Shown: positions 1 through 5,806 of the stretch, one piece after another
How the letters are laid out: each line of letters starts with the position of its first letter
Numbering within the stretch: position 1 is the first letter of the stretch
Origin: Desulfobacteraceae bacterium
Lineage (GTDB): Bacteria; Desulfobacterota; Desulfobacteria; Desulfobacterales; UBA11574
Reading direction: 5' to 3'
NCBI GenBank assembly: GCA_029857875.1
Contig: JAOUGB010000137.1
Span: forward strand, 1-6,626
Length of the DNA stretch: 6,626 nt
Notes under the pieces: model-generated
Told to the model about the DNA's origin: nothing
Database searches by the model: none
What the model saw: only the letters and a program-made list of their open reading frames with translations
Translations under genes and position numbers: made by a program

Positions 1-136
1 GATGGTTGACAATATTCGTAAACGCTTACGACTGACATCTTTAAAATATCAAAAGCTCGAAAATCTCGTGGACGCCATTGGACTGCCCAAGGAAAAATTA
101 TGTACCCACTGCTGGGATGGAAGCAGTTATTTCTAA
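1..136 (+). CDS. purF: Amidophosphoribosyltransferase, C-terminal end (partial)
   Basis: This is the 3' end of a gene that begins before the window; the reading frame starts at base 2 and gives 44 residues before a TAA stop. The tail contains the phrase LVDAIGLPKEKLCTHCWDG, which resembles the end of PurF, the first committed enzyme of purine synthesis (PRPP plus glutamine to phosphoribosylamine, cytosolic). The two cysteines of the CTHC motif (codons at 101-103 and 110-112) match the position of the last two [4Fe-4S] ligands in the Bacillus subtilis-type enzyme, so this is probably the iron-sulfur form rather than the E. coli form, which lacks the cluster. The catalytic N-terminal glutaminase and PRT domains are outside the window. 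carB follows on the same strand after 313 bases. The identification rests on a short tail recognised from memory; the reading frame itself is clear. Confidence 0.78.
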   Translation, partial: MVDNIRKRLRLTSLKYQKLENLVDAIGLPKEKLCTHCWDGSSYF

Positions 137-206
137 TCTAAGTACATGTATTCGTAAATACGGTGGCGTATTTATAACTTGGTTTATTCATTCTATTTAT
201 GCAAAA

Positions 207-346
207 GTGTAAAGTGCCTAAAGTGAACTAAAGTGCCTAAAGTTAAGGTATTCTATCAATTTTAATTATATTTGATTGCGCTGAAAGCGCGTTCCTCAAC
301 TTTAGCTCACTTTAGGCACTTCAAACTTCAAACTTTTGGACTTCAG
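207..346. repeat. REP-like block of direct and inverted AAGTGCCTAAAGT repeats
   Basis: A 15-nt motif, TAAAGTGCCTAAAGT, occurs twice in tandem at 210-224 and 229-243 (period 19). A 23-nt stretch at 212-234 reappears inverted at 299-321 with 22 of 23 matches. The second direct copy also has an inverted partner (237-248 against 294-305, 11 of 12). Between the arms is a perfect GCGCT-GAA-AGCGC hairpin (278-290). The right flank continues with ACTTCAA heptamers at 318-324 and 325-331 and a related ACTTCAG at 340-346. The block could fold into one large cruciform or RNA stem-loop with an inner hairpin. It has no coding frame. The layout resembles dispersed REP/MITE-like elements; whether other copies exist in the genome cannot be seen here. 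Confidence 0.7.
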
Positions 347-387
347 CTTATACGGGATAGTTGTACTGATAAAAATGCGTCATCGAA

Positions 388-416
388 TTTACGAATTAGA
401 GCACTTAATCGATAAT
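388..416 (+). promoter_or_regulatory. Candidate sigma-70 promoter of carB
   Basis: TTTACG (388-393, 4 of 6 matches to TTGACA) is followed after exactly 17 bases by GATAAT (411-416, 5 of 6 matches to TATAAT). Transcription would start near 423 and give a leader of about 27 bases before the ATG at 450. Spacing and -10 match are good; the -35 box is ordinary. This was found by eye, and AT-rich sequence yields such matches by chance. Confidence 0.4.
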
Positions 417-435
417 CCATTAACATGAAAAGAAC

Positions 436-443
436 GGAAAGGA
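436..443 (+). promoter_or_regulatory. Ribosome binding site of carB; decides the start codon
   Basis: The purine run GGAAAGGA ends 6 bases before the ATG at 450 and only 3 bases before the in-frame GTG at 447. The adjacent GTG-ATG pair makes the start ambiguous, but normal Shine-Dalgarno spacing favours the ATG. Confidence 0.6.
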
Positions 444-449
444 ATTGTG

Positions 450-3400
450 ATGGGCAAACGCGAAGACATCAATAGTGTTTTAATTATTGGATCAGGACCT
501 ATTATTATCGGGCAGGCGTGTGAGTTCGATTATTCCGGTACCCAGGCCTGCAAGGCATTGCGCAGTCTCGGCTACAAGATCATACTGGTGAATTCTAATC
601 CGGCAACGATCATGACCGATCCTGGAATGGCGGATGTTACCTATATTGAACCCCTGAATCTTCAGACGCTGACGAACATTATCGAAGCGGAGCGACCCGA
701 TGCCCTCTTGCCGAATTTGGGCGGCCAGTCCGGCTTGAACCTGTCTTCAGAACTATACAAAGCCGGTGTGTTGGATAAATACGGCGTTCAGGTTATCGGC
801 GTGAACGTCGATGCCATTGAACGCGGGGAGGATCGCACTGCTTTCAAGGAGACCATGAATCGCCTTGGCATTGAAATGCCCAAAAGCCAGACGGTCAATA
901 GTGTAGAAGACGCGGAGCAGGTTGCGGACAAGCTTGGCTATCCTGTTGTCATTCGGCCGGCATACTGCATGGGCGGAACAGGGGGAGGATTGGTGTATAA
1001 TGTCGAGGAGCTTCGAACCGTTGCGGCCCGGGGTCTTTCGGCCAGTATCGTCAATCAGGTCCTGATTGAAGAGTCGGTGCTGGGCTGGGAAGAACTTGAA
1101 CTGGAGGTGGTCCGGGATGCCAAGAACCAGATGATCACGGTCTGTTTCATTGAAAATGTCGATGCTATGGGCGTGCACACCGGAGATTCCTACTGCACGG
1201 CACCCATGCTGACCATTGCGCCTGAACTTCAGGAGAAACTCCAGAAATATTCTTACGACATCGTGGAGGCCATCGAAGTCATCGGCGGGACAAACGTCCA
1301 GTTCGCCCATGACCCCAAGACGGGAAAGGTGGTCGTCATTGAGATTAATCCAAGAACTTCGCGCTCGTCGGCATTGGCATCCAAGGCTACGGGGTTCCCA
1401 ATTGCTTTGGTATCTTCGCTTCTGGCCGGTGGTTTAACCATGGATGAAATTCCGTACTGGCGGGATGGAACTCTTGAGAAATACACACCGTCCGGTGACT
1501 ATGTGGTCGTCAAATTTGCCCGCTGGGCATTTGAAAAATTCGAAGGCGTTGAAGATAAACTCGGTACACAAATGCGGGCTGTGGGAGAAGTAATGAGTCT
1601 CGGCAAGAACTACAAAGAGGCTTTTCAAAAGTCCATACGCTCCCTGGAAATCGATCGCTACGGCCTCGGCTTTGCTAAAGATTTCAACAAAAAATCTCTG
1701 GACGAATTGCTCAATATGCTGAATACACCCACCAGCGAACGACAATTTATGATGTATGAGGCGCTGCGTAAAGGTGCTGATGTTCAGACCCTTTACAAAA
1801 TTACCCACATCAAACCCTGGTTTATCGAACAGATGAAGGAGCTGGTGGAGCTTGAGGAACAGATCCTTGAATATAAGGGCCTGACGCTTCCCGATGACAT
1901 TCTCATCCGGGCCAAAAAAGACGGATTTGCGGATAAATATCTCGCCAAACTTCTTGGTATTCCTGAAAAAGATATCCGAAAAAGACGCATTGAAATGGGT
2001 GTGGTGGAAGCCTGGGAGCCGGTTCCGGTAAGTGGCGCAGAGAACGCGGCTTATTATTATTCGACCTACAATGCGCCGGATAGGGTAACGGTGAGCGACC
2101 GCAAGAAAATTATGGTCCTTGGCGGCGGTCCCAACAGGATAGGGCAAGGAATCGAATTTGACTATTGCTGTGTTCATGCTGCATTTGCCATTCGAGATGA
2201 AGGCTTTGAGTCCATTATGGTTAACTGCAACCCTGAAACCGTCTCTACCGATTACGACACCTCGGATAAACTCTATTTTGAGCCCCTGACCGTCGAGGAT
2301 GTTCTGAGCATTTATGAGAAGGAGAAGCCGGAGGGTGTAATTGTTCAATTTGGCGGCCAAACGCCGCTGAACATCGCCAATGAGCTGGCTGAAGCCGGTG
2401 TCAAAGTTCTGGGAACATCGCCGGAAACCATCGATCTGGCCGAAGACCGGGACCGGTTTCGTAAGTTGATGCGCAAACTGGGAATCCCCCAACCGAAATC
2501 GGGCATGGCCAGCACCCTGGAAGAGGCCCTTGAAATTGCAGAGGAGATTGGTTACCCGCTGATGGTTCGTCCATCTTATGTATTGGGTGGGCGTGCCATG
2601 GAAATCATACTGGATGAAGAAATGCTGTTGCATTACGTGGCCGCGGCCGTTGAAGTATCGCCGGAACGGCCGATTTTAATCGATAAATTTTTAGAAAATG
2701 CCATCGAGGCTGAGGCGGATGCAATTTCAGACGGCACAGACGCTTTCGTTCCTGCTGTCATGGAACATATTGAACTGGCCGGGGTGCATTCCGGAGACTC
2801 TGCCTGCGTGATTCCGCCCATTAGCATTGCAAAAAAGCATATCAAAACCATAAACGAGTATACCCGTAAAATAGCCATAGAACTCAACGTGGTTGGTCTG
2901 CTCAACATTCAATACGCCATTGTCGAAGACACGGTGTATATTCTGGAGGCGAATCCGAGGGCTTCACGGACGGTACCGATTGTTTCAAAGGTATGCAATA
3001 TATCAATGGCCCGGGTTGCGACCCAGATTATGCTTGGGAAAAAACTGTCAGAACTTGGGATTGAGGAAAGGTCGATTCCACATTACGGTGTCAAAGAGGC
3101 GGTTTTTCCGTTCAACATGTTGCCTGAGGTCGATCCGCTTTTGGGACCGGAAATGCGGTCTACCGGTGAAGTGTTAGGCCTTTCGGATTCTTTTGGTATG
3201 GCCTTTTACAAGGCTCAAGAGGCGACCCGTATGCCTTTGCCGGTGGAGGGGACGGTCTTGATTACCGTGGCCGATAAAGATAAACCGGGTGTTTTGGAGT
3301 CAGCGAGGCTTTTCAGGGAACTCGGTTTCAAGATTCGATCGACAAACGGCACCCATGATTTTCTATCCGGATACGGCATCGATTCAGGACCGATCAAAAA

Positions 3401-3650
3401 ACTGGGATACGGACGGCCCGACATTGTGGACGAAATAAAAAACAAGGAGATTCAACTGATCATCAACACTCCTAGCGGTAAAGAGAGTAAAGATGACGAT
3501 TCCTATATCCGCAAGGCGGCGATCAAGTATAATGTTTCGTATATTACCACAACATCCGCTGCTGTGGCGGCTGCAAGGGGCATTGCCGATCGGAGAAGAG
3601 GACAAGAAAAGGTAAGATCGTTACAAGACTATCATGCGGATATTCGATAG
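450..3650 (+). CDS. carB: Carbamoyl-phosphate synthase large subunit
   Basis: This complete 1066-residue protein (E. coli CarB is 1073) makes carbamoyl phosphate from bicarbonate, ammonia and two ATP, for pyrimidine and arginine synthesis. In the cell it works with CarA, the glutaminase subunit, which is not in this window. The two homologous halves are clear. The carboxyphosphate half has GSGP at 14-17, RPAYCMGGTGGG from R169, and the E298/N300/R302 metal and ATP site. An all-helical oligomerisation region follows. The carbamoyl-phosphate half has GGGPNRIGQGIEFDY from about 557, RPSYVLGGRAM from R707 and E833/N835/R837. The MGS-like allosteric domain spans about 931-1066. It keeps T939, K945, T965, T968 and K984, which I align from memory with the E. 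coli phosphate-contact residues S948, K954, T974, T977 and K993 for UMP/IMP, so nucleotide control is likely. The ATG at 450 is preferred over GTG 447 because of ribosome-binding-site spacing. No frameshift or loss of a key residue is seen. Confidence 0.97.
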   Translation: MGKREDINSVLIIGSGPIIIGQACEFDYSGTQACKALRSLGYKIILVNSNPATIMTDPGMADVTYIEPLNLQTLTNIIEAERPDALLPNLGGQSGLNLSSELYKAGVLDKYGVQVIGVNVDAIERGEDRTAFKETMNRLGIEMPKSQTVNSVEDAEQVADKLGYPVVIRPAYCMGGTGGGLVYNVEELRTVAARGLSASIVNQVLIEESVLGWEELELEVVRDAKNQMITVCFIENVDAMGVHTGDSYCTAPMLTIAPELQEKLQKYSYDIVEAIEVIGGTNVQFAHDPKTGKVVVIEINPRTSRSSALASKATGFPIALVSSLLAGGLTMDEIPYWRDGTLEKYTPSGDYVVVKFARWAFEKFEGVEDKLGTQMRAVGEVMSLGKNYKEAFQKSIRSLEIDRYGLGFAKDFNKKSLDELLNMLNTPTSERQFMMYEALRKGADVQTLYKITHIKPWFIEQMKELVELEEQILEYKGLTLPDDILIRAKKDGFADKYLAKLLGIPEKDIRKRRIEMGVVEAWEPVPVSGAENAAYYYSTYNAPDRVTVSDRKKIMVLGGGPNRIGQGIEFDYCCVHAAFAIRDEGFESIMVNCNPETVSTDYDTSDKLYFEPLTVEDVLSIYEKEKPEGVIVQFGGQTPLNIANELAEAGVKVLGTSPETIDLAEDRDRFRKLMRKLGIPQPKSGMASTLEEALEIAEEIGYPLMVRPSYVLGGRAMEIILDEEMLLHYVAAAVEVSPERPILIDKFLENAIEAEADAISDGTDAFVPAVMEHIELAGVHSGDSACVIPPISIAKKHIKTINEYTRKIAIELNVVGLLNIQYAIVEDTVYILEANPRASRTVPIVSKVCNISMARVATQIMLGKKLSELGIEERSIPHYGVKEAVFPFNMLPEVDPLLGPEMRSTGEVLGLSDSFGMAFYKAQEATRMPLPVEGTVLITVADKDKPGVLESARLFRELGFKIRSTNGTHDFLSGYGIDSGPIKKLGYGRPDIVDEIKNKEIQLIINTPSGKESKDDDSYIRKAAIKYNVSYITTTSAAVAAARGIADRRRGQEKVRSLQDYHADIR

Positions 3651-3667
3651 GTTTTTATTCCCATTCC

Positions 3668-3720
3668 TAACCCGGATTTCTCTTTCGTTTGATACGCTTA
3701 TATATGAGAAATTCGGGTTA
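3668..3720. terminator. Palindrome between convergent carB and RAMA-like gene, probable bidirectional terminator
   Basis: The arms at 3668-3682 and 3706-3720 pair over 15 bp (TAACCCGGATTTCTC against its near-complement) with a single G-T wobble and a 23-base loop. It begins 18 bases after the carB stop and ends 31 bases past the stop of the minus-strand gene, where a shared terminator is expected. There is no T-run directly after the stem on either strand and the loop is long, so it is not a textbook intrinsic terminator. It may instead be an mRNA 3'-end stabiliser or a dispersed palindrome. Confidence 0.5.
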
Positions 3721-3751
3721 AAACCTTATCTGAAGGATTCGATGCTTTTTG

Positions 3752-4147
3752 TTATTTCATTTGTTTGAGCGTATGGATATTGATCCATGAAGACGCCCCA
3801 GGCGGCTTACAATCCCAGAACAACCAGCCGTCTACGGAGCTGCGTGTTATTGTCATTGCTGCTGCCGAAGGCGATAAAAATTCCTTTCCATTCATCATCA
3901 AAGCACCGCTGGCCACTTTTCCGTAGTAGAAATATCCTTTATATTTACCGCGAAATTCAGTGCCCTTGGGAAAGGCAAGGTCATCGACGATCCAAGGCAG
4001 ATCGTCGATTGGATTTTTCCGGGAATTGGATTCAACAGTATCCAGATTTTTCGGCACTTGAAATACGTCTTTTTGATTCATTTTATTAAAGGATGGTTGA
4101 GAGACAGGTTCACCGGGCAGGGAAGAATCGGATTTAATGCTTTCCAT
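3752..4147 (-). CDS. Small RAMA-like domain protein, function unknown
   Basis: This 131-residue protein has no signal peptide or membrane segment. Residues 1-45 are rich in Ser, Pro, Asn and Gln and probably disordered. Residues ~57-128 form a compact domain with the pattern FPKGTEFRGKYKGYFYYGKV (59-78), MNGKEF, SPSAAA (92-97), DGWLFW (106-111) and a C-terminal hydrophobic strand. This order (G-T/E start, 'Y-K-G' strand, small-residue helix, 'v-n-G-W-xF-W') resembles the RAMA domain, predicted from comparative genomics to recognise DNA or modified DNA in restriction-modification and related proteins. DUF2924-like proteins share part of the pattern and are an alternative. The start at 4147 is chosen because a strong Shine-Dalgarno sequence lies just upstream; a 14-residue longer reading from 4189 has none. 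The gene is convergent with carB and divergent from the fusion regulator. No methylase or nuclease gene is nearby. The domain call is from pattern memory; the biochemical role is not known. Confidence 0.75.
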   Translation of the reverse strand: MESIKSDSSLPGEPVSQPSFNKMNQKDVFQVPKNLDTVESNSRKNPIDDLPWIVDDLAFPKGTEFRGKYKGYFYYGKVASGALMMNGKEFLSPSAAAMTITRSSVDGWLFWDCKPPGASSWINIHTLKQMK

Positions 4148-4151
4148 TGAA

Positions 4152-4160
4152 ACCTCCTCA
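4152..4160 (-). promoter_or_regulatory. Strong ribosome binding site of the RAMA-like gene
   Basis: On the minus strand TGAGGAGGT precedes the ATG (4147-4145) by 4 bases, which fixes the start. Half of it lies in a small inverted repeat (AAACCT 4150-4155 against AGGTTT 4161-4166), so weak pairing of the site with its own upstream sequence is possible. Confidence 0.7.
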
Positions 4161-4230
4161 AGGTTTAAGCAGGAACTTATGGCTGACATTAATGGTTGAA
4201 GAAACGTTTTGGTCTAAAATATTTCCATAA

Positions 4231-4259
4231 ATATTAGCACAGATTAAATTATAATTCAA
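4231..4259 (-). promoter_or_regulatory. Weak candidate promoter of the RAMA-like gene
   Basis: On the minus strand TTGAAT (4259-4254) and TAATAT (4236-4231) are separated by 17 bases, each matching 4 of 6 consensus positions. A perfect TATAAT also lies at 4253-4248 on this strand but lacks a recognisable -35. The region is very AT-rich, so the assignment is tentative. Confidence 0.22.
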
Positions 4260-4262
4260 TCC

Positions 4263-4277
4263 ATAAGTTTCACTTAT
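4263..4277. promoter_or_regulatory. Perfect 15-nt palindrome, candidate operator
   Basis: ATAAGT-TTC-ACTTAT is a perfect 6-bp inverted repeat with a 3-base centre. It sits just upstream of the candidate minus-strand promoter and about 50 bases upstream of the rightward -35 box. Size and symmetry suit a dimeric helix-turn-helix protein such as the neighbouring XRE regulator, but nothing shows binding. Confidence 0.3.
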
Positions 4278-4329
4278 ATCATCCCAATTCCAGGTCACGA
4301 TGATCAAGATTGATACAGTATTCATTTAA

Positions 4330-4358
4330 TTGACACCCATGAAATTTTCATTTATCGT
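4330..4358 (+). promoter_or_regulatory. Candidate sigma-70 promoter of the fusion regulator, with operator-like palindrome
   Basis: A perfect TTGACA (4330-4335) is followed after 17 bases by TATCGT (4353-4358, 4 of 6). The spacer holds a 13-nt palindrome, ATGAAA-T-TTTCAT (4339-4351), a placement typical of repressor operators that block RNA polymerase. Transcription would start near 4365, giving a ~140-base leader. Autoregulation by the encoded XRE protein is an inference. Confidence 0.42.
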
Positions 4359-4409
4359 GAATCATAATGAGTCTATTCTAAAAATTCTTGTAAAATCGCA
4401 TGACGGCAA

Positions 4410-4433
4410 GCATACTCTGTTGTATGCGTTTTT
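4410..4433 (+). terminator. Terminator-like hairpin in the regulator leader, possible attenuator
   Basis: GCATAC (4410-4415) pairs perfectly with GTATGC (4422-4427) around a 6-base loop and is followed by GTTTTT (4428-4433). An upstream CGCAT (4397-4401) can pair instead with ATGCG (4424-4428), which would exclude the hairpin. The stem has only 6 bp, three of them G-C, so activity is uncertain. Confidence 0.3.
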
Positions 4434-4504
4434 GGCAGCGCGGAACGATGGTTTGAGATGGGTGGGGTTGATAAAATATTACAGACAACGAAAGCGAAAA
4501 GCTG

Positions 4505-5806
4505 ATGAGTTTAAAAAAAATTAGAGTGACTTCGGGAGTTGACCAGCTTGACAAGCTCCTGGATGAACTGTACATCGGGGATAATGTGGTCTGGCATGAC
4601 GATGCCGGAAGTTTAGCCGCTGTATTTTGTCTGAATTTCATTCAAGCGTCTCAGGCCCAAAACAAACCGCTTATTTACGCCAGCTTTGACCGTTCTCCGC
4701 GCAATCTCATCGAAAAATTGGGACCATTGGCCAATAACCGAAAGCTCATCATCCTGGACTGTTTTACATATGGCAAAGGGGCAGGTTCCGAAGTCTTTCT
4801 CAAGTTTTATGATAAAAAGAAACCTGAATGGCCCTGCCAGGTTGTCAAAGTTGATGAACCCCGTCAGATGAATCAGGTAATGGATGCTCTCTATGGAATC
4901 CATGGAACCCTTGAAGGTGATGTTCGGTTCGTTTTTGAAAGCCTGACCGGTATGCAGGAACTTTGGGGCGGTGAACAGTATATTTTAAACTTTTATTCCC
5001 ATTCCTGCCCTCGATTATATGAACTCAATACCATCGCGTATTGGATTATCGAAAAACGGGCCCATTCGCCACGTCTCAGAGCTCAGATCAATCAAATCGC
5101 CCAGGTGGCTATTGATCTGTCCGTGAAAAGAGGAAAGACGTACTTGACAATTCTTAAAGCTGAAAAGCGTAACCTGGATACGCTGAACCGACCATTCAGT
5201 TATTGGAGCAAAGACCTGAAAATTTCCTTTGATTTGGAAAAGCGTTCTAAGGGACAGTTTGATCTGGGAATCCGCTTGAAACAATTTCGCACCAAACGAG
5301 GCCTGTCCCAGACGGAATTGGCGCACCTCGTTGGTGTGACACCGAGCACCATCTCTCAGGTTGAAAGCGATTTGATATATCCGTCCTTGCCGGCACTTCT
5401 TAAAATAGCAGAAGTTTTGGATGTTGATATAAACTCTTTTTTTCAGGAATCAGCAGATGTGAAAAACCGGGTGATCTTTCCTTCCGGAGAATCGGTGGAT
5501 ATGAAATTCCCGGATTTGCCGCAAGACAGCATCCAGGGCAGTCTTCTGACTCCGGTGGATTTCGAAGCTAAAGTCGAACCCCTCCTTATCGAAATTCAAC
5601 CCAATAAGACCCTTCCTTCCCATTTCTTTATCCATAAAGGTGAGGAAATCGGATATTTGCTGTCCGGAAAATTGCAATTGAAGTTGGGCAAGACTGAGTA
5701 TACCGTTTGTGCGCGTGATACCATTTATCTGACCACTGAAATGCCCTCTCAATGGAAGAATCCCGGTCCGGGTCCTGCCAGATTGCTGTGGCTCAAAATC
5801 AAATGA
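4505..5806 (+). CDS. Three-domain regulator: degenerate KaiC/RAD55-like ATPase domain, XRE helix-turn-helix, cupin
   Basis: This 433-residue soluble protein has three parts. Residues ~8-240 follow the RAD55/KaiC pattern: an opening SGVDQLDKLL like the family's 'G-x-x-x-LD-x-LL', a strand VVWHDDAGS at the Walker A place, LIYASFDRSPRNLIEKL like the 'S-x-E-E-S-P' segment, a Walker B-like VRFVFESLTG (140-149) and a late LTILKAEKR strand. The Walker A lysine is absent, so ATP hydrolysis is doubtful. Residues ~255-313 are an XRE-type helix-turn-helix (LKQFRTKRGLSQTELAHLVG, then TPSTISQVESD). Residues ~361-432 are a cupin (H373, H377, E380/E381, then GYLLSGKLQLKLG), the usual sensor of HTH-cupin regulators. 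It is probably a cytosolic DNA-binding regulator sensing a small molecule, with the KaiC-like part as an added binding or assembly domain. The Shine-Dalgarno is weak; ATG 4505 is used because a stop lies just upstream (4472) and the LD motif begins soon after. It is convergent with gdhA and divergent from the RAMA-like gene. The ligand and targets are unknown. Confidence 0.9.
   Translation: MSLKKIRVTSGVDQLDKLLDELYIGDNVVWHDDAGSLAAVFCLNFIQASQAQNKPLIYASFDRSPRNLIEKLGPLANNRKLIILDCFTYGKGAGSEVFLKFYDKKKPEWPCQVVKVDEPRQMNQVMDALYGIHGTLEGDVRFVFESLTGMQELWGGEQYILNFYSHSCPRLYELNTIAYWIIEKRAHSPRLRAQINQIAQVAIDLSVKRGKTYLTILKAEKRNLDTLNRPFSYWSKDLKISFDLEKRSKGQFDLGIRLKQFRTKRGLSQTELAHLVGVTPSTISQVESDLIYPSLPALLKIAEVLDVDINSFFQESADVKNRVIFPSGESVDMKFPDLPQDSIQGSLLTPVDFEAKVEPLLIEIQPNKTLPSHFFIHKGEEIGYLLSGKLQLKLGKTEYTVCARDTIYLTTEMPSQWKNPGPGPARLLWLKIK

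Larger units (their letters stand above)
137..446. other. purF-carB intergenic region
   Basis: No gene is visible in these 310 bases. The first ~70 bases after the purF stop are AT-rich and show no clear hairpin with a T-run, so no convincing purF terminator is seen there. The middle (207-346) is the repeat block described separately. The last ~100 bases carry the candidate carB promoter and ribosome binding site. The long spacer suggests carB has its own promoter, although read-through from purF cannot be excluded. Confidence 0.6.
4148..4504. other. Divergent regulatory region between RAMA-like gene and fusion regulator
   Basis: These 357 bases separate two divergent genes. They hold the minus-strand ribosome binding site and weak promoter, a 15-nt palindrome (4263-4277), a TTGACA promoter facing right (4330-4358) with a palindrome in its spacer, and a terminator-like hairpin in the rightward leader (4410-4433). 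A 61-codon open frame (ATG 4339 to stop 4522-4524) crosses the leader and overlaps the regulator start, but it has no ribosome binding site and no recognisable protein features. Confidence 0.55.

Noticed and set aside
207..346. Possible CRISPR array
   Set aside because: There are only two direct copies with a 4-base gap, the others are inverted, and there are no spacers of regular length.
753..1310. A 185-codon open frame antisense to carB
   Set aside because: Same reason: it overlaps conserved CarB codons and its translation shows no family pattern.
1434..2633. A 399-codon open frame antisense to carB
   Set aside because: It lies wholly inside the well-supported carB frame, has no recognisable domain, and long antisense frames are expected opposite a conserved coding sequence.
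3787..4089. A 100-codon plus-strand frame opposite the RAMA-like gene
   Set aside because: It has no ribosome binding site or domain pattern, whereas the minus-strand reading has a strong Shine-Dalgarno sequence and a recognisable domain.
4148..4189. Longer start for the RAMA-like protein at 4189
   Set aside because: No Shine-Dalgarno precedes that ATG, while the ATG at 4147 has an excellent one.
4201..4212. PurR-like box (GAAACGTTTT)
   Set aside because: Only half of the E. coli PurR operator is matched, it is not near purF or carB promoters, and PurR of that type is not expected in this lineage.
4280..4300. Possible sigma-54 promoter on the minus strand (TGGAATTGGGAT region)
   Set aside because: The GG and GC elements do not match the -24/-12 consensus in sequence or spacing.
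4339..4524. A 61-codon plus-strand frame in the regulator leader, overlapping the regulator start
   Set aside because: No ribosome binding site lies before its ATG, which falls inside the proposed promoter spacer, and the product has no recognisable features. A leader peptide is not excluded but is unsupported.
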